NCBI GenBank assembly: GCA_035294855.1
Contig: DATGKD010000182.1
Coordinates: 1-23,712 of the forward strand
Direction of reading: 5' to 3'
Source of the DNA: DATGKD01 sp035294855
GTDB lineage: Bacteria; Actinomycetota; Acidimicrobiia; Acidimicrobiales; UBA8190
DNA length: 23,712 nucleotides
In this document: in pieces, positions 7,464-13,973 of the stretch
Numbering within the stretch: position 1 is the first letter of the stretch
How the letters are laid out: each line of letters opens with the position of its first letter
Made by a program: the position numbers and the translations under genes
Notes under the pieces: generated by a model
The model's input: only the letters and a program-made list of their open reading frames with translations
Databases searched by the model: none
What the model was told of the DNA's origin: nothing

Positions 7464-8206
7464 CGTCACGACATCCCGGCGCCCGCGACAGCGATGCGCA
7501 ACGGGAACTCGCACGTCGAGCCCTGGCCGAGCTTCTGGGGACGGCGTTCCTCGTCGCCGGCATCGTCGGCTCGGGAATCGCCGCTCAGCGGTTGTCGCCC
7601 CATGACGTCGGTCTCGAGCTCCTGGAGAACGCCTTTGCGACAGCCTCGGTCCTCGTCGCGGTCATCCTGGCGGTGGGACCGGTCTCCGGCGCCCACCTCA
7701 ATCCCGTCATTTCGACGGTCGACGGGTTCTTCGGTGGCTTGTCGCCACGCGCCATTGCGGTCTACGTAGGCGCACAGTTCACGGGGGGCACCCTCGGGGC
7801 GGTCACGGCCAACACGATGTTCGGGCTCGATCCGGTGTCGTTGTCGGCGCACCACCGCGCCACGGGCCCTCATCTGTTGGCCGAAGCCGTGGCGACGTTC
7901 GGCCTCGTGATCGTCGTGTTCGGCGTCACCCGCTCCGGGCGCGCCACTGCGGCGGCATTTGCGGTCGGCGCCTACATCGCCGGGGCGTACTGGTTCACGT
8001 CTTCCACGAGCTTCGCCAACCCGGCCGTCACATTGGGGCGCATGATGTCCGACACGTTTTCGGGCGTCGCCCCGGGCTCGGTACCCGGATTCGTCGCCCT
8101 CGAGATCGTCGGCGGGGCTGTCGGTGCTCTCTGCGTGGCGGTGTTGTACCCCGACGTCCGGCGTCTCGCCCAGCGCGTCGTCGTCCCGCACGAGGGGGCT
8201 GCATGA
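7460..8206 (+). CDS. Aquaporin-family channel of the ars operon (AqpS-like)
   Basis: A MIP-family channel of about 248 residues with six hydrophobic segments. The two pore motifs are HLNPV (NPV at 81-83 from the start used here) and FANPAVT (NPA at 187-189). The residue after the second NPA is Val, not the Arg of water-selective aquaporins; this matches ars-linked AqpS-type channels, thought to pass arsenite. In Sinorhizobium meliloti, AqpS with ArsC detoxifies arsenate by downhill arsenite efflux. The start is uncertain: no ATG or GTG is in frame near the conserved region. I used CTG at 7460, which overlaps the arsI stop as CTGA and follows GGCGGG by 6 nt; TTG at 7406 is the alternative. The 3' end overlaps arsC by ATGA. 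Confidence 0.82.
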   Translation: MTSRHPGARDSDAQRELARRALAELLGTAFLVAGIVGSGIAAQRLSPHDVGLELLENAFATASVLVAVILAVGPVSGAHLNPVISTVDGFFGGLSPRAIAVYVGAQFTGGTLGAVTANTMFGLDPVSLSAHHRATGPHLLAEAVATFGLVIVVFGVTRSGRATAAAFAVGAYIAGAYWFTSSTSFANPAVTLGRMMSDTFSGVAPGSVPGFVALEIVGGAVGALCVAVLYPDVRRLAQRVVVPHEGAA

Positions 8207-8613
8207 CCGATCGACGACCCGAGGTGCTCTTCCTCTGCGTCCACAACGCGGGGAGATCCCAGATGGCTGCGGCCCTCCTGGCGCACCACGCGCAGGGCCG
8301 AGTCCGCGTGCAGTCGGCCGGGTCGGAGCCCGCGGACCGTCTCAATCCCTCGGTCGTGCACGCCATGGCGGAGTGGGGTCTCGACATCAGCCACCAGGCC
8401 CCGAAGCAACTCACCGACCAGTCGGCCCGCAGCGCCGACGTGATCATCACCATGGGCTGCGGCGATGCATGCCCCGTGTACCCGGGGAAGCGTTACCTGG
8501 ACTGGGATCTTCCCGATCCCGCCGGCAAGGACCTCGACGAAGTCCGCACGATCCGTGACGAGATCGACCGGCGTGTGCGGCACTTGGCCGACGAGCTGAC
8601 GGGCGGGTTTTGA
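8203..8613 (+). CDS. arsC: Arsenate reductase of the low-molecular-weight phosphatase fold
   Basis: A 136-residue enzyme that reduces arsenate to arsenite in the cytoplasm. The catalytic P-loop is C12-V-H-N-A-G-R18-S. C86 and C90 lie in TMGCGDACPVYPG, followed by DWDLPDP, a layout typical of actinobacterial ArsC proteins, several of which use mycothiol and mycoredoxin. Whether this one uses mycothiol or thioredoxin cannot be settled from sequence. Its ATG overlaps the aquaporin stop (ATGA), so translation is probably coupled. Its stop codon lies in the first unit of a short tandem repeat. Confidence 0.92.
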   Translation: MTDRRPEVLFLCVHNAGRSQMAAALLAHHAQGRVRVQSAGSEPADRLNPSVVHAMAEWGLDISHQAPKQLTDQSARSADVIITMGCGDACPVYPGKRYLDWDLPDPAGKDLDEVRTIRDEIDRRVRHLADELTGGF

Positions 8614-8658
8614 GGGGCGGGTCCTGAGGGGCCGGGTCCTGAGGGGCCGGGTCCTGAG
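8601..8658. repeat. 14/15-bp tandem repeat across the arsC stop
   Basis: Four units: 8601-8614, 8615-8628, then two identical 15-bp copies of GGGCCGGGTCCTGAG at 8629-8643 and 8644-8658. The arsC stop TGA (8611-8613) is the end of the first unit, and each later unit carries its own TGA. It fills the gap before the convergent amidohydrolase gene. Confidence 0.88.
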
Positions 8659-8672
8659 GTGGTGGCAGGCCG

Positions 8673-10406
8673 TCAGTCGACGCCGGGCCGCACCACCCGC
8701 CCGGGCAGGTTCGAACTGAGGACCTCGCCGTCGCGCACGATGGGCACACCGTTCACGATCGTCCAGTAGATGCCCTTGGGACGGGCCGAGTACCGGGCCT
8801 CGCCGCCGGGGAAGTCGTTCACCTGCTTTTTCGACGCCAGTTCGACGGTGTCGGGGTCGAAGATGAACGCGTCCGCCCAGTAGCCGGGGGCGAGCAGGCC
8901 GCGACCCCGGAACCCGAGCAGCGCGGCCGGGACCTGGGTGAGCTGGCGGATGCCTTCCTCGAGCGTCCACAGCTTGCGGTCGCGTACCCAGAACGCGAGG
9001 AACGCGGTCGACCAGTCGGCCCCGTCGTCGCGGTCGAGGTGGGCACCACCGTCCGAGACCCCGATGATCATCGCCGGGTGGCGCTGACCCACGGCCACCG
9101 CTTCCTCCCACGAACGGCTCTTGTTCACGTAGCGGAAGACGGTCCGGAGCTCTTCGTCGAGCGCGAGGTCGAGCATCGCGTCGGCGGGCTCCTTGCCGAG
9201 CTCTTGGGCGATGTCGGCGATGGTGCGGTGGAGGAACTTCTCGTGCTCCGGCTTGGCCACCTCGTCCACCTCGACGACCTTCCAGCGAGGTGGGGGCAGC
9301 GTCGAGCCCTTCGAGCCGTCGGTGTTGGGGTGCTCGACCGCGTGGCGCATCTCGTCGCGCTGCGCGGGGTCGCGCAGCAGGGCCATCTTCTCGGCTGCGG
9401 ACGGCCCGGGACCGACGACCTTGTGCCACGAGGGGACGCCCTCGTACAGGTTGGTGCCCGCCAGGACGCCGAAGTCACGGTCGAAGGGGTGGTTCCGGAG
9501 CAGAGAGAAGATGCCGACGCCTTCGCGTCCCGCCTCCTCGATCCACACGGCGACCTCGTCCCACCCCGCGCCGGGCACGTCGACCTTCGACCGTCCGCCC
9601 AGTCCCTGCAGGATGATCGGAAGACGGCAGGCCTTGCCCAGGCGCACCAGCAAGTCCTTGTCGTCCTGGTCGAGCCCGCCGATGGCGCTGCGGTGCAGGT
9701 AGCTGATGGAGCCACCGCGGTGGCGTCCCGCCTCGGCGCAGAGGACCTCGAGCTCGTCGAGCGAAGCGAACCGGCTGGGCACCGGCCGGTCGTCGCCGTC
9801 CAACTGCGTCGGCCCGTGCGACGACGAGAAGCCGGCGGCTCCCGCCTCCATCGCCTCGGCGACCACGCGGCGCATCTGCTCGACCTCGTCGTCGGTCGCC
9901 TCGCGCTCGGATCCGTCCTCCCCCATGACCGTGCGACGGACGGCCGAGTGGCCGACGTAGCACGCCATGTTGAGGCCCAGCTTGTGCTCGCGGCTGGCGA
10001 GGAATTCCGGGAACGTCTCGAACTCCCAGTTCACCGCGGACAGCGCCACCGGTGACATGCCCTCCACCTTGGCGAACATGCGCGCCAGGTAGTCACGCTG
10101 ATCGGGGCGGTTGGGTGCGATCGAGAACCCGCAGTTCCCCGCCAGCACGGTCGTCACCCCGTGGTAGCAGGACGAGGTCGCGTAGGGCTCGAAGGTGAGC
10201 TGCGGGTCGTAGTGGGTGTGCGCGTCGACGATGCCCGGCGCCACGTGGAGGCCGTCGGCGTCGATGACCTCGTCCGCGTCCGCGGGATCGACGAAGCCGA
10301 TCTTGGCCACGCGCCCGTCCTTGACGGCGATGTCCCCGCGCCGGCGGGCGAGGCCGGTGCCGTCGACGACGATCCCGCCCATGATGGCCAAGTCGTAAGT
10401 GCTCAT
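8673..10406 (-). CDS. Amidohydrolase of the N-acyl-D-amino-acid deacylase family
   Basis: A 577-residue metal-dependent hydrolase. The N-terminal beta-domain (DLAIMGGIVVDGTG) leads into the metal motif HTHYDPQ (H63, H65). GNCGFSIAP (C92) follows, typical of D-aminoacylases. Near residue 450, SDGGAHL supplies the conserved Asp. The C-terminal composite domain includes GYWADAFIFDPDTV. Relatives remove acyl groups from N-acyl-D-amino acids, but many members of this long actinobacterial branch have unknown amide or ester substrates. The ATG is separated from the upstream aldehyde dehydrogenase stop by one base (TGACATG), so the two are almost certainly co-transcribed and translationally coupled. 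Confidence 0.88.
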   Translation of the reverse strand: MSTYDLAIMGGIVVDGTGLARRRGDIAVKDGRVAKIGFVDPADADEVIDADGLHVAPGIVDAHTHYDPQLTFEPYATSSCYHGVTTVLAGNCGFSIAPNRPDQRDYLARMFAKVEGMSPVALSAVNWEFETFPEFLASREHKLGLNMACYVGHSAVRRTVMGEDGSEREATDDEVEQMRRVVAEAMEAGAAGFSSSHGPTQLDGDDRPVPSRFASLDELEVLCAEAGRHRGGSISYLHRSAIGGLDQDDKDLLVRLGKACRLPIILQGLGGRSKVDVPGAGWDEVAVWIEEAGREGVGIFSLLRNHPFDRDFGVLAGTNLYEGVPSWHKVVGPGPSAAEKMALLRDPAQRDEMRHAVEHPNTDGSKGSTLPPPRWKVVEVDEVAKPEHEKFLHRTIADIAQELGKEPADAMLDLALDEELRTVFRYVNKSRSWEEAVAVGQRHPAMIIGVSDGGAHLDRDDGADWSTAFLAFWVRDRKLWTLEEGIRQLTQVPAALLGFRGRGLLAPGYWADAFIFDPDTVELASKKQVNDFPGGEARYSARPKGIYWTIVNGVPIVRDGEVLSSNLPGRVVRPGVD

Positions 10407-10407
10407 G

Positions 10408-11904
10408 TCAGCTGCTCCAGATCACCGATTGCAGCTCGGAGTACGCCTCGAGCCCGTAGTCCCCGCCGTCACGTCCCACGCCGGACATCTTGAAGCCGCC
10501 GAAGGGGGCCTCGTGGTTCCGCTGGGCGGTGTTGATGCCCACGTGCCCAGCGCGCAGTTGCTTGGCCACCCGGAACGCCTTGGCGGTGTCGCCGGAGAAG
10601 ACGTAGTCGTAGAGGCCGAAGTCGCTGTCGTTGGCGATGGCCACACCTTCGTCCTCGTCGTCGAAGGGAATGGCGACCACCACCGGCCCGAAGATCTCCT
10701 CGCGCGCCGCGGCCATGGTGTTGGTGCCCACCAACAAGGTGGGCTCGACGTAGAACCCCCTCTCCAGATGGTCGGGACGCCCGCCGCCGGCGACGACGTC
10801 GGCGCCTTCGTCACGGCCGCCTGTGATGTAGCTCACGACGCGGTCGCGCTGCGCGGCCGAGATGAGCGGCCCCACCACCGTGTCCGGCTCGGTGGGATCG
10901 CCGACCTTCAGGACCGTGGCGTACCCCCGGAGCCGGTCGACGGTCTCGTCGAACACGGCGCGCTGGATGACGGCCCGGGTGGGGGCGGTGCAGATCTGCC
11001 CGGAGTGGAAGCTCCACGTCGAGCCGATGCAGCCCACTGCCTGCTTGACGTCCGCGTCGGCGAAGACGATGCAGGCCCCCTTGCCGCCCAGCTCGAGCAG
11101 GAGCCGCTTCATGGTGCGGCCGCCGCGCTCTGCGATCCGCGTGCCCACCGCGGTCGAGCCGGTGAAGCTGATCATGTCGACGTCGGTCGACTCGACGAGA
11201 GCGGCGGCCGGCTCGGGCCCCGAGGAGTTGACGAGGTTGACCACGCCGGGCGGGAAACCCACCTCGTCCAGGATGCGGACGAGCTCCACGATGGCGAGGG
11301 GGTCCTGAGGCGCGGGCTTCACGACGACGGTGTTGCCCATGGCCAGAGCGGGCGCCACCTTGCCGGCCATGTTGACCAACGGGAAGTTGTACGAGGTGAT
11401 GCACGCCACCACCCCGGCGGGCTGCCGCAGGGCGAGCGCGCTGACGAGCCCGCCGGGCGCCAGCGGCGTGGCCGCGGTCACCTGGGGCGCGAACGTCTTC
11501 TGCTCGACGTGACGGATGTCGCGGGCGTACCGCTCGAAGCGGTCCGCCGTGATGGGGACCTGCATCCGCGACCCGACGGCCGCGGTGGCCCCGGTCTCGG
11601 CGATGACGAGCGGGACCAGTTCCGACGCCCGCTCCCGAATGGCCGCGGCCGCCCTGGCCAGCAGCGCCAACCGGTCGTCGGCCGGCGTCGCCGCCCACGC
11701 GGGGAGTGCTTCCGCGGCGGCGGCCGCCGCGGCCGCGGCGTCGGCCACCGTCGCCTGCGGCGCGTCGCCGACGGGCTCTTCGGTGGCCGGGTTGACGATC
11801 TCGTAGGTGCCCCCCGAGGCGTCCACCCACTTGCCCCCGACGAGCAGCTGCGTCTCGGCGCGCCGGCGGAGCCCGTTCCCCGAGGTGGCGGCGGCGGCGT
11901 GCAC
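10408..11904 (-). CDS. NAD(P)-dependent aldehyde dehydrogenase
   Basis: A 498-residue ALDH-superfamily enzyme that oxidises an aldehyde to a carboxylic acid. Key residues are visible: N173 (SYNFP), K196 (VVVKPAP), the NAD-binding FTGST at 247-251, general base E271 (ELGGKG) and nucleophile C305 (SGQICTA). The C-terminal GGFKMSGVGRDGG motif is intact and the length is normal. The start is GTG at 11904; no other start fits before the conserved region. There is no Shine-Dalgarno, but TACCAT (complement of 11914-11919) lies 9 nt upstream. First gene of the minus-strand pair with the amidohydrolase, divergent from the thiolase/DUF35 pair. It could oxidise an aldehyde released by the neighbouring putative retro-aldolase (inference). 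Confidence 0.9.
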   Translation of the reverse strand: MHAAAATSGNGLRRRAETQLLVGGKWVDASGGTYEIVNPATEEPVGDAPQATVADAAAAAAAAAEALPAWAATPADDRLALLARAAAAIRERASELVPLVIAETGATAAVGSRMQVPITADRFERYARDIRHVEQKTFAPQVTAATPLAPGGLVSALALRQPAGVVACITSYNFPLVNMAGKVAPALAMGNTVVVKPAPQDPLAIVELVRILDEVGFPPGVVNLVNSSGPEPAAALVESTDVDMISFTGSTAVGTRIAERGGRTMKRLLLELGGKGACIVFADADVKQAVGCIGSTWSFHSGQICTAPTRAVIQRAVFDETVDRLRGYATVLKVGDPTEPDTVVGPLISAAQRDRVVSYITGGRDEGADVVAGGGRPDHLERGFYVEPTLLVGTNTMAAAREEIFGPVVVAIPFDDEDEGVAIANDSDFGLYDYVFSGDTAKAFRVAKQLRAGHVGINTAQRNHEAPFGGFKMSGVGRDGGDYGLEAYSELQSVIWSS

Positions 11905-11913
11905 TGCCGGCCG

Positions 11914-11954
11914 ATGGTACCGGCTATCTGACGCAGCGTCAGGTCCGGTACGCT
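11914..11954. promoter_or_regulatory. Divergent promoters with a nested palindromic operator
   Basis: The inner palindrome CTGACGC-A-GCGTCAG (11928-11942) is perfect. An outer pair, GTACCGG (11917-11923) and CCGGTAC (11945-11951), encloses it. Each outer arm overlaps a -10-like hexamer: TACCAT on the minus strand (11914-11919) for the aldehyde dehydrogenase and TACGCT on the plus strand (11949-11954) for the thiolase. The inner site shares its arms and 3-bp spacing with the site before the TetR gene at 935. Confidence 0.7.
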
Positions 11955-12052
11955 CCCGGCAGCCTTCCGGCCGCCTCCGTGTATCGATCGAGCCGGTGTC
12001 GATCGAGGGGGCCGACCGACCACGACGACGGACGACGACAAGGAGCGTGCCG

Positions 12053-13213
12053 ATGAGCCCGGCAGTCGCCTTCCAGGACGCCACGGCCATCGCGGGGATC
12101 GCCCAGACGCCGTTCGCCAAGCACCTCGAGCCGTCCGAGACCGAGCTCGCCTGCCAGGTCATCGTCGACGCCTGCGCGGATGCCGGCATCGACCCGTCCG
12201 AGGTGAACGCCCTGTGCTCGTACACGATGGAGGCGACCGAGGAAGTGGACATCGCCCGCAACATCGGATGCGGCGAGATCACCTTCTTCAGCCAGGTCGG
12301 TTACGGGGGCGGCGCCGGATGCGGCGTGGTCGGCCATGCCGCACTCGCGGTGGCGAGCGGGCAGGCGGAGGTGGCGGTGGCGTGGCGCGCGCGCAAGCGC
12401 GGGTCGGGACCGCGGCCGTGGACGAGCACATCGGTGCAGCTGCGCGTACCGGGCGCGTTCACGCGGCCGTTCGGGATGCTGCGCCCGGTGGACGAGATCG
12501 CCATGCTCACGCGCCGTTACATGCACGAGTACGGCGCCACCCGCGACCATCTCGCCAACGTGGCCATGGCGGTGCGCAAGCACGCCAACATGAACCCCGC
12601 GGCGATGATGCACGACAAGCCCATGTCGCGTGACGACTACATGAACTCGCGGTGGATCTCCGAGCCGCTGTGCCTGTTCGACAACTGCCTGGAGACCGAC
12701 GGCGCCCTCGCCTGTGTGATCGTCTCGGCCGAGCGGGCGAAGGACCTCCGCCATCCGCCCGTCTACGTGCATGCGTTCGCCCAGGGTTTGCCGCCCGAGC
12801 ACCAGACCATGGTCAACTTCTTCAACGACGACCCGCTCACGGGCCCGGCGTGGGCGTGCGCCCGGAGGCTGTGGGCCAATGCCGCCTTCGGCCCGGACGA
12901 CGTGCACGTGGCGCAGATCTACGACGCCTTTTCTCCGCTCATCCTGCTGTCGCTCGAGGGCTACGGATTCTGCAAGCGCGGCGACGCGCCGGGCTTCACC
13001 GAGAACGGCAATCTCGAGTGGGGTCGCGGCTCGCTGCCGGTGAACACCTCGGGCGGCGGCATGTCCGAGGCATACGTGCACGGCTTCAACCTCATCAACG
13101 AGGGCGTGCGCCAGCTGCGCGGCACGTCGACGGCACAGGTGGAGGGAGCCGAGACCTGCCTCGTCACTTCCGGAGAAGGCGTGCCCACGAGCGCGCTGCT
13201 GCTGCGCCGATGA
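12053..13213 (+). CDS. Thiolase-fold lipid-transfer protein (Ltp/SCP-x type), putative retro-aldolase subunit
   Basis: A 386-residue thiolase-superfamily protein of the SCP-x/Ltp branch. By alignment in the head, the usual nucleophilic Cys position falls at G86 in YGGGAGCG, with C90 close by, so ordinary thiolytic activity is doubtful. QIYDAFSP and NTSGGGMSEAY are the conserved C-terminal motifs of this branch. In cholesterol side-chain degradation, Ltp2 with a DUF35 partner cleaves a beta-hydroxy acyl-CoA by retro-aldol reaction; the DUF35 gene directly downstream suggests similar chemistry. The ATG at 12053 follows AAGGAG. The exact substrate is unknown. Confidence 0.87.
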   Translation: MSPAVAFQDATAIAGIAQTPFAKHLEPSETELACQVIVDACADAGIDPSEVNALCSYTMEATEEVDIARNIGCGEITFFSQVGYGGGAGCGVVGHAALAVASGQAEVAVAWRARKRGSGPRPWTSTSVQLRVPGAFTRPFGMLRPVDEIAMLTRRYMHEYGATRDHLANVAMAVRKHANMNPAAMMHDKPMSRDDYMNSRWISEPLCLFDNCLETDGALACVIVSAERAKDLRHPPVYVHAFAQGLPPEHQTMVNFFNDDPLTGPAWACARRLWANAAFGPDDVHVAQIYDAFSPLILLSLEGYGFCKRGDAPGFTENGNLEWGRGSLPVNTSGGGMSEAYVHGFNLINEGVRQLRGTSTAQVEGAETCLVTSGEGVPTSALLLRR

Positions 13214-13223
13214 CCCCGCCAAG

Positions 13224-13237
13224 GGCGCCGCGGCGCC
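13224..13237. other. 14-bp GC palindrome between thiolase and DUF35 genes
   Basis: GGCGCCGCGGCGCC is a perfect palindrome in the 67-bp intercistronic gap. It could form a small RNA stem that tunes expression between the two genes, or be a chance GC-rich palindrome. Confidence 0.4.
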
Positions 13238-13280
13238 TCCTGACGCGCTGCCGGCGGACACCGAGTGAAGGAGCCTGTGC

Positions 13281-13781
13281 ATGAGCAACGCGGCCGCGTT
13301 CTCGGGCGGGTACACCGCCAACCTCGGCCCGTCGGTGGAGGGTTACCTCCTTCCGGCCGTCGACCCCGAGAGCGAGTTCTTCTGGCTGGGCGCCCGCGCC
13401 GGCGAGCTCCGCATCCAGGTGTGCGACAACTGCGGGAAGCTGCGCCACCCGCCCCGGCCCATGTGCCCGTCGTGCCGGTCGACGGCCCGGTCGTGGAAGC
13501 CGATGTCGGGCAGAGGGACGGTGTGGTCGTACGTGATCCCGCACCCACCGCTGCTCAAGCCCTACGCGGACATCGCGCCGTACAACGTGGTGGTGGTGAC
13601 GCTCGACGAGGACCCCCACCTCCGCCTGGTGGGCAACCTGGTGCCGGGGCCCGACGGCGAGCTCAACGACATCGATCCGTACTCGATCGAGATCGGCGAA
13701 CCCGTCGAAGTGGCCTTCAAGTGGTACCGCCGGGCCGACGGGTCCGAGGAGGCGCTGCCGATGTGGGTGCGCACCGCCTGA
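13281..13781 (+). CDS. DUF35 zinc-ribbon/OB-fold protein, thiolase partner
   Basis: A 166-residue protein with the two-part DUF35 layout. A rubredoxin-like zinc ribbon holds C48, C51, C62 and C65 (CDNCGKLRHPPRPMCPSC), and an OB-fold follows from about residue 74 (GRGTVWSYVIPHPP). DUF35 proteins form complexes with Ltp-type thiolase-fold proteins and help bind acyl-CoA; in steroid degradation they are needed for retro-aldolase activity. The ATG at 13281 has GAAGGAG 7 nt upstream. Placement directly after the thiolase gene supports a two-subunit enzyme. Confidence 0.88.
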   Translation: MSNAAAFSGGYTANLGPSVEGYLLPAVDPESEFFWLGARAGELRIQVCDNCGKLRHPPRPMCPSCRSTARSWKPMSGRGTVWSYVIPHPPLLKPYADIAPYNVVVVTLDEDPHLRLVGNLVPGPDGELNDIDPYSIEIGEPVEVAFKWYRRADGSEEALPMWVRTA

Positions 13782-13842
13782 GAGCGGTCCTCCCTCTCCG
13801 GACGTGGCTTCGGCGACTCCGGGAGCCCGGAGGACCGAACCG

Positions 13843-13881
13843 CCCCTGTGGCCTCGAAGCGGGGGCTTGAGGCCACAGAGG
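13843..13881. terminator. Strong bidirectional terminator hairpin (module 1)
   Basis: Arms at 13843-13860 and 13865-13881 form a stem of about 17 bp with one mismatch and one bulge around a GGGG loop. The core is CTGTGGCCTC pairing with GAGGCCACAG. It lies between the convergent DUF35 and beta-helix genes, 62 nt after the former's stop. A related element with the same outer CCCCTG/CAG context lies at 16626-16663. Confidence 0.7.
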
Positions 13882-13892
13882 CGCCTGTCGGC

Positions 13893-13920
13893 GGCGCAGG
13901 CCTAGGCGAGGGCGTACGCC
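13893..13920. other. Conserved-loop hairpin, copy 1
   Basis: GGCG (13893-13896) pairs with CGCC (13917-13920), and GCC (13900-13902) with GGC (13911-13913), leaving a loop TAGGCGAG. The 20 bp at 13894-13913 match 16672-16691 at 19 of 20 positions, while the stem partner differs between copies. Relative to the minus-strand gene it lies 54 nt past the stop, just before the terminator. The role is unknown. Confidence 0.6.
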
Positions 13921-13973
13921 GGTTCGGGTTCCGTCTGGGTTCGCTGCTCAGACGACGTTTCGACTCGAAGACC

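Noticed and set aside
8601..8658. CRISPR-like array
   Set aside because: The units are contiguous 14/15-bp tandem copies without spacers.
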